From the NCBI GenBank assembly GCA_937884755.1, contig CAKZYJ010000512.1, positions 1 to 64,000 on the forward strand: a stretch of 64,000 nt of DNA. The letters run 5' to 3'. Positions within the stretch are counted from its first letter, which is position 1. Each line of letters opens with the position of its first letter. Below the pieces are notes generated by a model. It was not told the origin of the DNA. It made no database searches and was given only the letters and a program-made list of their open reading frames with translations. Below are positions 38,735 to 47,681 of this stretch, in pieces. A program made the translations under genes and the position numbers. The stretch is from an uncultured Flammeovirgaceae bacterium. Lineage in GTDB: Bacteria > Bacteroidota > Bacteroidia > Cytophagales > Cyclobacteriaceae.

Positions 38735-40325
38735 GCTGATAAATCTGCTGAATAGCCTCTACAAATTCAGAATCGCCCAGCTCCCGCCACCGGTATCGCT
38801 TTTTGGCCTCTATAAAAGGAGAAATTTCTTCGTATAGGAGATTAGCTCCCGATATTTCCTCTACGAACGACAAACCAATCACACTAATTCTCTTGTCCCA
38901 ATCATCAAAAAAGTATTCTTCAAGTAAAGGAATAATCTGTTGATAGATTGCTTTACGAAGTTCAACCAAAGGGGCAGATGCCTTTAAAATTGGCAAAAAG
39001 TATGCATGACCAAACTGATAATCTTCTCCTTTCAGCCAGAGTAAACGATCGTTCAATACTTGCAGCAGCTTATCCAGGTGAATTTTTTGCTTTTTATAGC
39101 TCACCTTCGGTTCCGCCGCCTGAGGTAGCTTTTTTGATCTTTCTGAATCATTCTTTGACACTGATACACTGATTGCCGGAGTTAACATTGAAGGTTGAGG
39201 TCGGATGGCCTGGAAGGTAAATCGGCGACGGAATGCCAAATCTAATGTATCCACGCTCTGATCAGCCGTGTTCATTGTTCCAATGATGTAGAGATTAGGG
39301 GGAATCTGAAACGGTTCTCGGGAGTAAGGAAGTACGGTTTGTAACGCCTCCTCTATTCCGGCTCGTTTATCTTCTTCAATAAGTGAAATCAATTCGCCAA
39401 AGATACTAACCGGATTCCCTCGGTTTATTTCATCAATAATGAGCACAAAATTTCCCGCCTGCTGAAAATCACTAGGAGATAGTGAAGAGTAATCTAATTG
39501 TTGAATAGCTCGCTTCATTTGCTGATACTGCACTTGAGATACCTGATTTCCCGAAAGGCGATGGTTATTGAGCATTGAATTGTAGGTGCGGTAGCGAGTA
39601 GCTTCAAATGCTTTCAGCCGATTAAATGCTGCCCACATTACCGAGGTGTTTCCTCGTCCCACTACGCTACCAATATCTTCCGAAAGATGCTGGATAGTAC
39701 CCACTGAAGGAAATGCTCTATAAAGTTTGGATAGGTTTTTTTTGGAAACCGGAGAGGGTTTACTACTACGAGTGCTTTGAAATGCCAGGGTGTTATGCTG
39801 GTTTATATCTACCAGATTAACGGCTTTGCCCTGTTTGGTTTCGAAGGTAATCTCTTCGGAACCTTCCTGCATCATCCGTTTTAGGTAATCAATAAACTCG
39901 AAATACAGTGCATCAAACGGGCGAATGGGAACGGCTTTATCGCTTTGATCTGAGTTGCTGGAGAGCGAATCGAGTGCTCTTTGCTGTTGGGCTAAGTATA
40001 AAGCATAGGATGCATTAAAACAGATTTGTTTAAAAATCCCATCTTCTACATCGTAGTACAAATCATTCTTTTCGTTTTTAAAAGGTTTAATACCCTCGAC
40101 GAAATCTTCGTAAGCAAAAGAAGGATGAAAAGTGAGTAGGGCAATTTTGCCTTGCTGTTGGTATTCATTAAATCGGGCTTTTAAGTGGCCACGCTGGCCT
40201 GGTGTACATTCCTTTTCAAGTTCAGTATCCGTAAGATTTTCAATAATCTGAATGGCCCGTTGGGATGTAAGATACGTCTTTCCGGTGCCGGGTGGACCGT
40301 AAAAAATAGTGTTTAATGAATGCAT
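38727..40325 (-). CDS. mcrB: McrB-like AAA+ (GTPase-type) restriction subunit
   Basis: [95 protein letters not shown]. Confidence 0.92.
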   Translation of the reverse strand: MHSLNTIFYGPPGTGKTYLTSQRAIQIIENLTDTELEKECTPGQRGHLKARFNEYQQQGKIALLTFHPSFAYEDFVEGIKPFKNEKNDLYYDVEDGIFKQICFNASYALYLAQQQRALDSLSSNSDQSDKAVPIRPFDALYFEFIDYLKRMMQEGSEEITFETKQGKAVNLVDINQHNTLAFQSTRSSKPSPVSKKNLSKLYRAFPSVGTIQHLSEDIGSVVGRGNTSVMWAAFNRLKAFEATRYRTYNSMLNNHRLSGNQVSQVQYQQMKRAIQQLDYSSLSPSDFQQAGNFVLIIDEINRGNPVSIFGELISLIEEDKRAGIEEALQTVLPYSREPFQIPPNLYIIGTMNTADQSVDTLDLAFRRRFTFQAIRPQPSMLTPAISVSVSKNDSERSKKLPQAAEPKVSYKKQKIHLDKLLQVLNDRLLWLKGEDYQFGHAYFLPILKASAPLVELRKAIYQQIIPLLEEYFFDDWDKRISVIGLSFVEEISGANLLYEEISPFIEAKKRYRWRELGDSEFVEAIQQIYQHD

Positions 40326-40423
40326 TAAGAAGTTAATGTTTCAGTATAAATGAAATAGCTCAAATTACTGAAAATCAATTTTATAAAAAGAAATTATCAT
40401 GAAAAAATACCCTTACCTCTCAA

Positions 40424-41110
40424 CTAGGGTTGGAGAGGACGAACCTCCATGTCTACGTAGTGGTAATTGGGATGCGCTTTCAGAGCATGCACCACTGAAT
40501 AGGCAATATCTTCCGGACGCATTTTGTTAGTTTTGGATGGTGGCGAACCCATTTCTTTAGAAAAATTCGAGTGAACTGATCCTGGTGAGAGACAAGTCAC
40601 CTTGATTCCGTCGTAGCGCAGTTCGGCGTGCAATGCGTGTGATATTCCGTGTACAGCATGTTTAGTACCACAGTAGGCCACCATTCCAGCAATTCCTGTG
40701 GTTCCAGCTCCAGAAGATATATTAATGATATGCCCCTCCTTCATTTCTTTCATGAGTGGAATAACCTGTTGGGTAGTGTAAAAAAGTCCGTGGACATTGA
40801 CATTGAACAATCGACGCCATTCCGAAGCAGGCATCTCTTCAGTAGTCCCTTTGTAGCCAATACCCGCGTTATTGATCAAAATCTGTATCTCCTTTCCCAC
40901 TAAGTCCAGTGTCTCCTCAAAAGCTCGTCTAACTTCATGCTCATCAGCAATATCCACTTGTATAGCGTGAAAACGCTCATGCTCAAAACCGGGCTTAGTC
41001 CGGTTCCAACCGATTACGGTAGTACCTTCTTCCAGTAATGATTCGGTGATGGCTTTTCCAATTCCTCGGCTGCTGCCAGTAACGATGGCATTTTTATTAA
41101 GTAAATCCAT
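40424..41110 (-). CDS. short-chain dehydrogenase/reductase
   Basis: NAIVTGSSRGIGKAITESLLEEG; ILINNAGIG; YCGTKHAVHG; LSPGSV. Confidence 0.93.
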   Translation of the reverse strand: MDLLNKNAIVTGSSRGIGKAITESLLEEGTTVIGWNRTKPGFEHERFHAIQVDIADEHEVRRAFEETLDLVGKEIQILINNAGIGYKGTTEEMPASEWRRLFNVNVHGLFYTTQQVIPLMKEMKEGHIINISSGAGTTGIAGMVAYCGTKHAVHGISHALHAELRYDGIKVTCLSPGSVHSNFSKEMGSPPSKTNKMRPEDIAYSVVHALKAHPNYHYVDMEVRPLQP

Positions 41111-41299
41111 GTTTTTGCTCGTTGATTGAACCGAAAATTAGTCTGGTTTTTCTCAGAAGCCAAAATTGTTGGTGTTTAATTAGAGTTTCGTTAACGTTCA
41201 GCCACAATCACTGATTCCTCCAAAGCCTAAGAGAAATTTGGAAAGAAGCGAGATAAAATTCAAATTCGGCCTTTAAACCAATCGGTAAAAGAAAACTAT

Positions 41300-43015
41300 A
41301 TGAAAACCTACTCACCAATACTTTTTTTTCTGAGTATTAGCTTATTTCTAGTTAATTGTACTTCACAGGTAAGTGAAGAAGTAGCCATAGAGCCCACGCG
41401 GGGGTTGATTTCAGAGCAAGCCATGGTAGTAAGTGCGCACCCGTTAGCATCTGAGGTTGGAGCTCAAATACTCAAAGAAGGCGGAAATGCCGTTGATGCC
41501 GCTATTGCCGTTCAGTTTGCTCTCGCGGTAGTATATCCGGCAGCTGGAAACATTGGCGGGGGCGGATTTATGGTAATCAGAGAAGCAGAAGGCCTTACCA
41601 ATACTATAGACTATCGGGAGAAAGCCCCTTTGGCTGCTGACCGAAATATGTACCTGGATGAAAATGGGGATGTAATTAAGGGGGCTAGCCGTCTTGGTCA
41701 CTTAGCTTCGGGCGTACCCGGCGCGGTAGATGGCATGGTAAAAGCCCACGAACGCTACGGTAGTATGCCCTGGGCGGATTTGGTGCAACCTTCGGTATCG
41801 CTGGCTGCTGATGGTTTTGTGTTAACCGAACGAGAAGCTGCTGGATTGAATCGTAGCCAGGAAGTCTTTCAGGAAGCCAATACAGTGAGTCCTGATTTTT
41901 TACTTAATGCTGACGAATGGCAGGCGGGAGATACCATTTATATGCCCGAACTAGCGGCAACCATGGAGCGGATACGCGATAATGGACGGGCCGGATTTTA
42001 CGAAGGTGAAACCGCTGAATTAATTGTTGCCGAAATGGAGCGAGGGGGCGGAATCATCTCTGTAGAAGATCTAGCGCAGTATGAATCCAAATTTCGGGAA
42101 CCTATTGTGGCCGACTACGAAGGCTATCGTTTTATCTCAATGCCGCCCCCATCTAGCGGTGGAGTAGCTTTAGCCCAACTGCTAACCAGCGTTGAGGATT
42201 TTCCTTTGGAAAAAATGGGACATAATTCGGCGGCTACGACCCACGCGATGGTGGAAGCCGAACGTCGGGTTTACGCTGATCGGGCTACCTACTTAGGTGA
42301 TGCTGATTTCTATCCAGTACCAGTTTCGGAGCTTTTAGATCATGACTACAATCTTTTCCGGATGGAAAACTTTGATTCTACTCAGGCTACCCATAGCTCT
42401 GTGATCTCAGAGGGTAATCCTGCTCCGGTAGAAGCGATGGAAACTACTCACTTTTCCTTTATCGATAAAGACCGTAACGCAGTATCGGTAACGACTACCC
42501 TTAACGGCGGCTACGGTTCTAAGGTAGTGGTAGCTGGAGCAGGATTTCTACTCAATAATGAAATGGATGATTTTAGTATTAAACCTGGGTATCCAAATAT
42601 GTTTGGTTTAATAGGGGGGGAGGCGAATGCTATTCAACCCGAAAAACGGATGCTCAGCTCAATGACTCCTACTATTGTTGAGAAAAATGATAGCCTTTAC
42701 ATGGTTGTAGGAACTCCGGGTGGATCAACTATTATCACCTCAGTTTTTCAAACCATTTTGAATGTATTAGAACATGATATGGGTATGCAGGAGGCTGTGA
42801 GTGCCGGCAGGTTTCACCACCAGTGGAAACCCGATACTATTTTTGCTGAACCCACTGCTTTCAGTATCGATGTAAGCGAAAAACTAAAAAGTATGGGGCA
42901 TCATATCGTCAACCGGAATAGTATCGGTAGGGTTGATGCTATTCTGGTACTTCCCGATGGCCGCTTGGAAGGTGGAGCTGATCCTCGGGGCGATGATGCG
43001 GCTGTTGGATACTAG
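41300..43015 (+). CDS. ggt: gamma-glutamyltranspeptidase (lipoprotein)
   Basis: Lipobox [39 protein letters not shown]; catalytic [28 protein letters not shown]. Confidence 0.95.
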   Translation: MKTYSPILFFLSISLFLVNCTSQVSEEVAIEPTRGLISEQAMVVSAHPLASEVGAQILKEGGNAVDAAIAVQFALAVVYPAAGNIGGGGFMVIREAEGLTNTIDYREKAPLAADRNMYLDENGDVIKGASRLGHLASGVPGAVDGMVKAHERYGSMPWADLVQPSVSLAADGFVLTEREAAGLNRSQEVFQEANTVSPDFLLNADEWQAGDTIYMPELAATMERIRDNGRAGFYEGETAELIVAEMERGGGIISVEDLAQYESKFREPIVADYEGYRFISMPPPSSGGVALAQLLTSVEDFPLEKMGHNSAATTHAMVEAERRVYADRATYLGDADFYPVPVSELLDHDYNLFRMENFDSTQATHSSVISEGNPAPVEAMETTHFSFIDKDRNAVSVTTTLNGGYGSKVVVAGAGFLLNNEMDDFSIKPGYPNMFGLIGGEANAIQPEKRMLSSMTPTIVEKNDSLYMVVGTPGGSTIITSVFQTILNVLEHDMGMQEAVSAGRFHHQWKPDTIFAEPTAFSIDVSEKLKSMGHHIVNRNSIGRVDAILVLPDGRLEGGADPRGDDAAVGY

Positions 43016-43022
43016 CAGTAGG

Positions 43023-43231
43023 TTAGACCTTTACAGGTAAGAGAATCCATAGAGAACAGCTATCACTATTACCAGTCCAACGAGTACGTTTAGCGACTTT
43101 TGCTGAGCGGTCTCTGTGTCGGTCGAGTTCTGACGAAATGGATGAAGCAACAGCTTGCCAACACCGTAGAAGATTGCTCCAATAAAGAAATCGAGGAAAA
43201 GTAATAACAAAAGCAAACCAATTACAGCCAT
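43023..43231 (-). CDS. small membrane protein (66-70 aa)
   Basis: MAVIGLLLLLLFLDFFIGAIFYGVGKLLLHPFRQNST...SLNVLVGLVIVIAVLYGFSYL; two spans. The ORF track lists 43031..43231; a competing frame at 43023..43238 looks non-coding. Confidence 0.55.
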
Positions 43232-43337
43232 AGATCAAAAAAATTGTTGTAAGTATTTTACGCCGCCTAAGTCAACATTGTTATCCTGCCTGAAGTTTTC
43301 CTACTTTCGCAGCAGATTAACAAATATTAGAATACTG

Positions 43338-44057
43338 ATGATGAAGGTAGATATACTGGTAATTTCTGCGCATCCCGATGATGCTGAGTTAAGCTGTGGA
43401 GCAACTATTGCCAAGCACGTTGCCGAAGGTAAAACCGTAGGAATTGTAGATTTAACTCAAGGTGAACTTGGCACCAGAGGAACTGTTGACATCAGAGCGA
43501 AGGAATCTGAAGAAGGGAGGAAAATATTGGGTGCAGCGTTTAGGGAGAATCTTAAATTAGCTGATGGCTTTTTTGTTAACGATACGGAGCATCAGTTAGC
43601 AGTAATTAAAGCAATCCGCAATTATCAACCGGAAATTGTACTCACTAACGCCATTAGCGATCGTCATCCTGATCACGGCAGAGGGGCTCAATTAGTTAGG
43701 GATGCTTGCTTTTACTCCGGATTACGCAAGATTAGTACTTCAATGGATAATGAAGATCAAGAGGCTTGGCGTCCTAAAAAAGTCTATCATTTTATTCAGA
43801 CCAACCCCATTCAGCCTGACTTTATCGTGGATGTTTCAGAACACTGGGAAACTAAGATGGAGGCAGTGAAAGCTTTTTCATCGCAGTTTAATGCTAATCA
43901 GGGTAGTGACCCCCAAACAATCCTAACCACTCCGCTTTTTCTAAGCTTTCTTGAGGCTAGGGGAAGAGAACTGGGACACGCTATTGGAGCCGCTTACGGC
44001 GAAGGATTTACAGTGAATCAAGCGATAGGCGTAGATGGACTGTGGGATTTACGTTAA
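43338..44057 (+). CDS. bshB1: bacillithiol biosynthesis deacetylase (LmbE family)
   Basis: MKVDILVISAHPDDAELSCGATIAKHVAEGKTVGIVDLTQGELGTRGTVDIRAKE; NAISDRHPDHGRGAQLVRDACFYSGL. ORF extends upstream to 43278. Confidence 0.93.
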   Translation: MMKVDILVISAHPDDAELSCGATIAKHVAEGKTVGIVDLTQGELGTRGTVDIRAKESEEGRKILGAAFRENLKLADGFFVNDTEHQLAVIKAIRNYQPEIVLTNAISDRHPDHGRGAQLVRDACFYSGLRKISTSMDNEDQEAWRPKKVYHFIQTNPIQPDFIVDVSEHWETKMEAVKAFSSQFNANQGSDPQTILTTPLFLSFLEARGRELGHAIGAAYGEGFTVNQAIGVDGLWDLR

Positions 44058-44159
44058 CTTTAGTAACCACTAATCATCAGTTCGGTGGTCGAAAGCAATG
44101 GATGAGAGAACAAACGAATACTTATTGTTTATTCTCTCATTCAGTCAATTGTTCAGAAA

Positions 44160-44357
44160 TTATTTGTCCAGACGAACTCCGCTTTCAATCTCGTCTTTAA
44201 TTTCTTTGGTAGCATCTTTAAATTCGCGAATACCGCGGCCCATTCCCCGAGCAATTTCAGGAATTTTGCTAGCGCCGAAGAATATCAGTACGAAGACCAG
44301 GATGATCATAATTTCCCAGCCACCTAGTCCGCCGATGAAGGATAATGATGTTAGCAT
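44160..44357 (-). CDS. tatA: Sec-independent protein translocase subunit TatA/E
   Basis: GGLGGWEIMIILVFVLIFFGASKIPEIARGMGRGIREFKDATKEIKDE. Confidence 0.93.
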   Translation of the reverse strand: MLTSLSFIGGLGGWEIMIILVFVLIFFGASKIPEIARGMGRGIREFKDATKEIKDEIESGVRLDK

Positions 44358-44549
44358 AAAACTATTATTTTGTAATAAGTAAATCTACAAAGTACCTATT
44401 TCACCTACAACATATATCTCGGAATATTCTTTCCATTGGTAGGTAGAAATATCGCTTTGTTTACTACTTAATAGAATTGATTTATAAGTTATTGGTGCTT
44501 GCTGGAAAAAAAACGTGGATTTTTTGGTGATTCGAGAGTGGAGCAATTT

Positions 44550-45230
44550 CTAAAGATCTGTAGAGTCGCCAATATTCACCAGAATCAGTTCTTTTCCTGC
44601 CTGCTTAAACTTATCAATGGCCTCCTCATGGTCTATTTTTATATACCCGAACGTATCGTAATGTACCCCCACAACCTTGTTGCACTCAATAAAATCACTA
44701 GCAATAATAGCGTCATCAACTCCCATTGTAAAATTATCCCCAATGGGTAGAACGGCAAAATCTAGTTTGGTGTAGCGAGGAATAAGCTGCATATCCAAGG
44801 TGAGGGCCGTGTCACCAGCATAATAAAAGCTGTGCTGATCATTGGAGATAACAAAACCACCGGGATTACCCAGATAAGTGCCATCGTCTAAAGCACTGGA
44901 ATGTACGGCATTAACGTACTTTACCTGACCGAAATCAAAACCAAAAGCCCCACCGTGATTCATCGGATGTCCGTTTTCAATTCCCTGCCGGCCTAACCAC
45001 ACAATAATCTCGTAGTTGGAAATCACCTTGGCCTTAGTTTGCTTCGCTAACTCAACTGCATCGGCAATGTGGTCGCCGTGACCGTGACTCAATAGTATAT
45101 AGTCAGCCTCAATAGCAGATACATCGATATCCTTGGCTAGATCATTTGGAGTAATGAAGGGGTCAAATAGTAGTTTGGTTCCGGCAAAATTTACCAAAAA
45201 ACAAGAGTGGCCGTAATAGGTAACTTTCAT
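44550..45230 (-). CDS. UPF0173-type metal-dependent hydrolase (MBL fold)
   Basis: MKVTYYGHSCFLVNFAGTKLLFDPFITPN; DYILLSHGHGDHIADAVELAK; FYYAGDTALTLDMQLI. Confidence 0.93.
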   Translation of the reverse strand: MKVTYYGHSCFLVNFAGTKLLFDPFITPNDLAKDIDVSAIEADYILLSHGHGDHIADAVELAKQTKAKVISNYEIIVWLGRQGIENGHPMNHGGAFGFDFGQVKYVNAVHSSALDDGTYLGNPGGFVISNDQHSFYYAGDTALTLDMQLIPRYTKLDFAVLPIGDNFTMGVDDAIIASDFIECNKVVGVHYDTFGYIKIDHEEAIDKFKQAGKELILVNIGDSTDL

Positions 45231-45401
45231 AGATAATTAGTATTAGGGTATTATAGTGTTAAAATATTATGGTTTTAGAGTGTTTTAGTTTTAGGATTTT
45301 GAAAATCTACCATGCAGAGAAGTTGATGATAACGGTTTAGCTAATTCTTTAACACAAGGATACTACAAAACCGCGCGACGGTCGCTAAAACACTGTTAAA
45401 A

Positions 45402-46907
45402 CTAGCATTCAGGGACGGCTACCGATACTTTCAAGGCTAAGCCGCCTTCGGAAGTTTCCTTGTATTTGTCACTCATGTCTTGAGCAGTTTGCCACATAGT
45501 ATCAATCACATGGTCTAAGCTTATTTTAGCATCAGTGGGGTCTGAAGCTAGTGCAATGTGACTGGCTGTAATGGCTTTAATGGCGCCCATTGAATTTCGC
45601 TCAATGCAGGGAATTTGCACTAATCCGCCCACTGGATCACAGGTGAGACCTAAGTGGTGTTCCATTGCAATCTCAGCGGCCATTAGCGATTGATTAACCG
45701 TACCACCCAGGCATTCGGTAAGGGCAGCGGCGGCCATAGACGAAGAAACTCCGATTTCAGCCTGACAACCCCCCATAGCTGCCGAAATAGTTGCGCCTTT
45801 TTTGTAGTAGGTTCCGATTTCACCCGCCACCATTAAAAACCGGATAATATCGTCTTCGTTAATCTCTTTTCTGCAAAAACACAGATAATAGAGCAGTACA
45901 GCGGGAACAACTCCAGCAGCACCATTGGTAGGGGCTGTAACTACCCGACCTAAGGAGGCATTTACTTCGTTTACAGCAACAGCAAAGCAACTAACCCACT
46001 TCAGCGTCTGCTGGGTATTTCAGTTGAGTTTTGTTAAAGCAGCTACCCAGTCTTCCGGCTTTTGAAAATCCGAATCGGGCATTAGTTTTTTGTGCATTAA
46101 TGGGGCTCGGCGGGTCACATTCAGTCCGCCTGGCAGTTTACCTTCGGTATGGCAACCTAGAAAAACACTCTCTAGCATCACTTCCCATAGGCGCAGCAAA
46201 TCAGCTTTGATTTCGTCTTTGGTTCGCCAGGTTTGCTCATTTTCCCAGAGCACATCCTGAATGCTTCCATTGAGTTCCAGGGCGTGGGTGACCAATTCCT
46301 GCGGGGTCTGAGCCGGGTAAGGTAGATTACGAATTGATTGTTCGTCTATGATCTCTCCCTCTTTTAGAACAAACCCCCCGCCTACAGAATAGTAGGTCTC
46401 CAGCATACGTTCCCCATCTTCTGTTTCGGCCCAAACTCGAATTCCGTTGGGATGATAAGGAAGTTTTTCTGGGCGAAAAACGATATTTGTCTTGGGATCA
46501 AAAGTAATAGGGTGAATACCCAGCAGATCAACCGATCGGGTACGGTTAATCAGCTGAGTCTTCTGCTGAATCATGTTAGTATCAATTGTCTCAGGGTCTT
46601 CACCCGAGAGCCCGAGCATAATAGCAATGTCAGTGCCGTGTCCTTTGCCGGTTTTGGATAGTGAACCGTAGAGCTCGACGGTAATGCTGCTTATTTGAGA
46701 GAGTTTAGATGCCTTTTGAATGCTTTGGATAAAACGTTGTACTGCTTTCCAAGGACCAAGAGTATGAGAGCTGGAAGGTCCGACACCAATCTTCAGGATG
46801 TCAAAGACACTAAGTTGTTCAATATTTGCCACAAAAAAAGTAGTAAGATTGCCGAAAAAATTAGACACAAGTATAGTCAATTCGCGGATATTGGACAAAT
46901 TAACCAC
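45402..46907 (-). pseudogene. sdaA: L-serine ammonia-lyase (single-chain SdaA type) interrupted by an in-frame TGA
   Basis: ORFs 46020..46907 (IEQLSVFDILKIGVGPSSSHTLGPWKAVQRF) and 45402..45833 ([40 protein letters not shown]) lie in the same frame. The intervening codons read [62 protein letters not shown] after the single TGA (complement of 46020-46022). GTG at 46832 is a plausible native start. Confidence 0.85.
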
Positions 46908-46930
46908 TCTTCTGAGAAAGCGATAACAAT

Positions 46931-46965
46931 AAAAAAGTCCGTCGGCGGATGAACCCTGACGGACT
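46931..46965 (-). terminator. rho-independent terminator for the 47000..47461 gene
   Basis: AGTCCGTC (46936-46943) pairs with GACGGACT (46958-46965); the minus strand continues into TTTTTT. Confidence 0.8.
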
Positions 46966-46999
46966 ATACGATCTGGTTAGTTCTAGGTATGAAATTCGT

Positions 47000-47461
47000 T
47001 TAGTTTTCTAAGTCTTTTTCCAGGTTTTCAAATAGCTGATCTACCTCTTTCTGAAATTCTTTTAACGATGCTTCAACGTCCTGAGCGGTTTCCTCAGTTT
47101 CGACATCAAGCTCTCTTAAATTATTACGGAGCTTATCTTTGGACTTGGTTAGTTCACGCTCAAATTCGGAACGTTCTTTCCGTACTTCTTCGCCAGCGTT
47201 CTCAAACCAACTTTCTACTCTTTGCTCTACTTTCTCAAATTCAGTTTCCAGTTTATAAGATAAGTTGTCTCGATACTCATTAGAAGCCTCTACTTTAGCG
47301 TCCAAGGCGTTGCTAATTTCTTCCTTAGCTTCGGCGACAGCATCTTGAGCCTCTTCAATTTCCTGCTGAGCGTCGCGTTTGGTAGTACGATGCTCACAAC
47401 TGATTAAAGAAATGGATAGTAGACTAAAAAGAATTACAAAAATCAAGTGTCGAGTTCTCAT
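47000..47461 (-). CDS. coiled-coil lipoprotein
   Basis: Lipobox LLSISLISC then highly charged heptad-like sequence (AQQEIEEAQDAVAEAKEEISNALDAKVEASNEYRDNL...). Confidence 0.75.
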   Translation of the reverse strand: MRTRHLIFVILFSLLSISLISCEHRTTKRDAQQEIEEAQDAVAEAKEEISNALDAKVEASNEYRDNLSYKLETEFEKVEQRVESWFENAGEEVRKERSEFERELTKSKDKLRNNLRELDVETEETAQDVEASLKEFQKEVDQLFENLEKDLEN

Positions 47462-47681
47462 AACAGATGTTCTTTAGTTTGAAAAGGTTGTGAGTTAAAT
47501 ATTAAACTTACCGAAAGAACCCTGCCAAAGGTCTTAAATGAATAATGAATGTGTTTTTGGCGAAAAAGGTGAGGATAATGCTCCTCAATTTGTGGAGAGA
47601 ATAGAATAGGTCACAATTTCCTCAAATAATAGTTTTCCCTTATCTTGGGCGATAGAAAACACTGACATAACTACTTATTTT

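Noticed and set aside
37529-40325. McrBC as part of a larger defence island
   Set aside because: The flanking genes (porin-like, lipoprotein, SDR, ggt, bshB1, tatA) are not defence genes; only the isolated pair is supported.
46020-46022. TGA in sdaA as a selenocysteine codon
   Set aside because: The position (…TKLN-TGA-NTQQ…) is not a catalytic or cysteine site in SdaA and I saw no SECIS-like hairpin immediately downstream; nonsense mutation, sequence error or readthrough are simpler.
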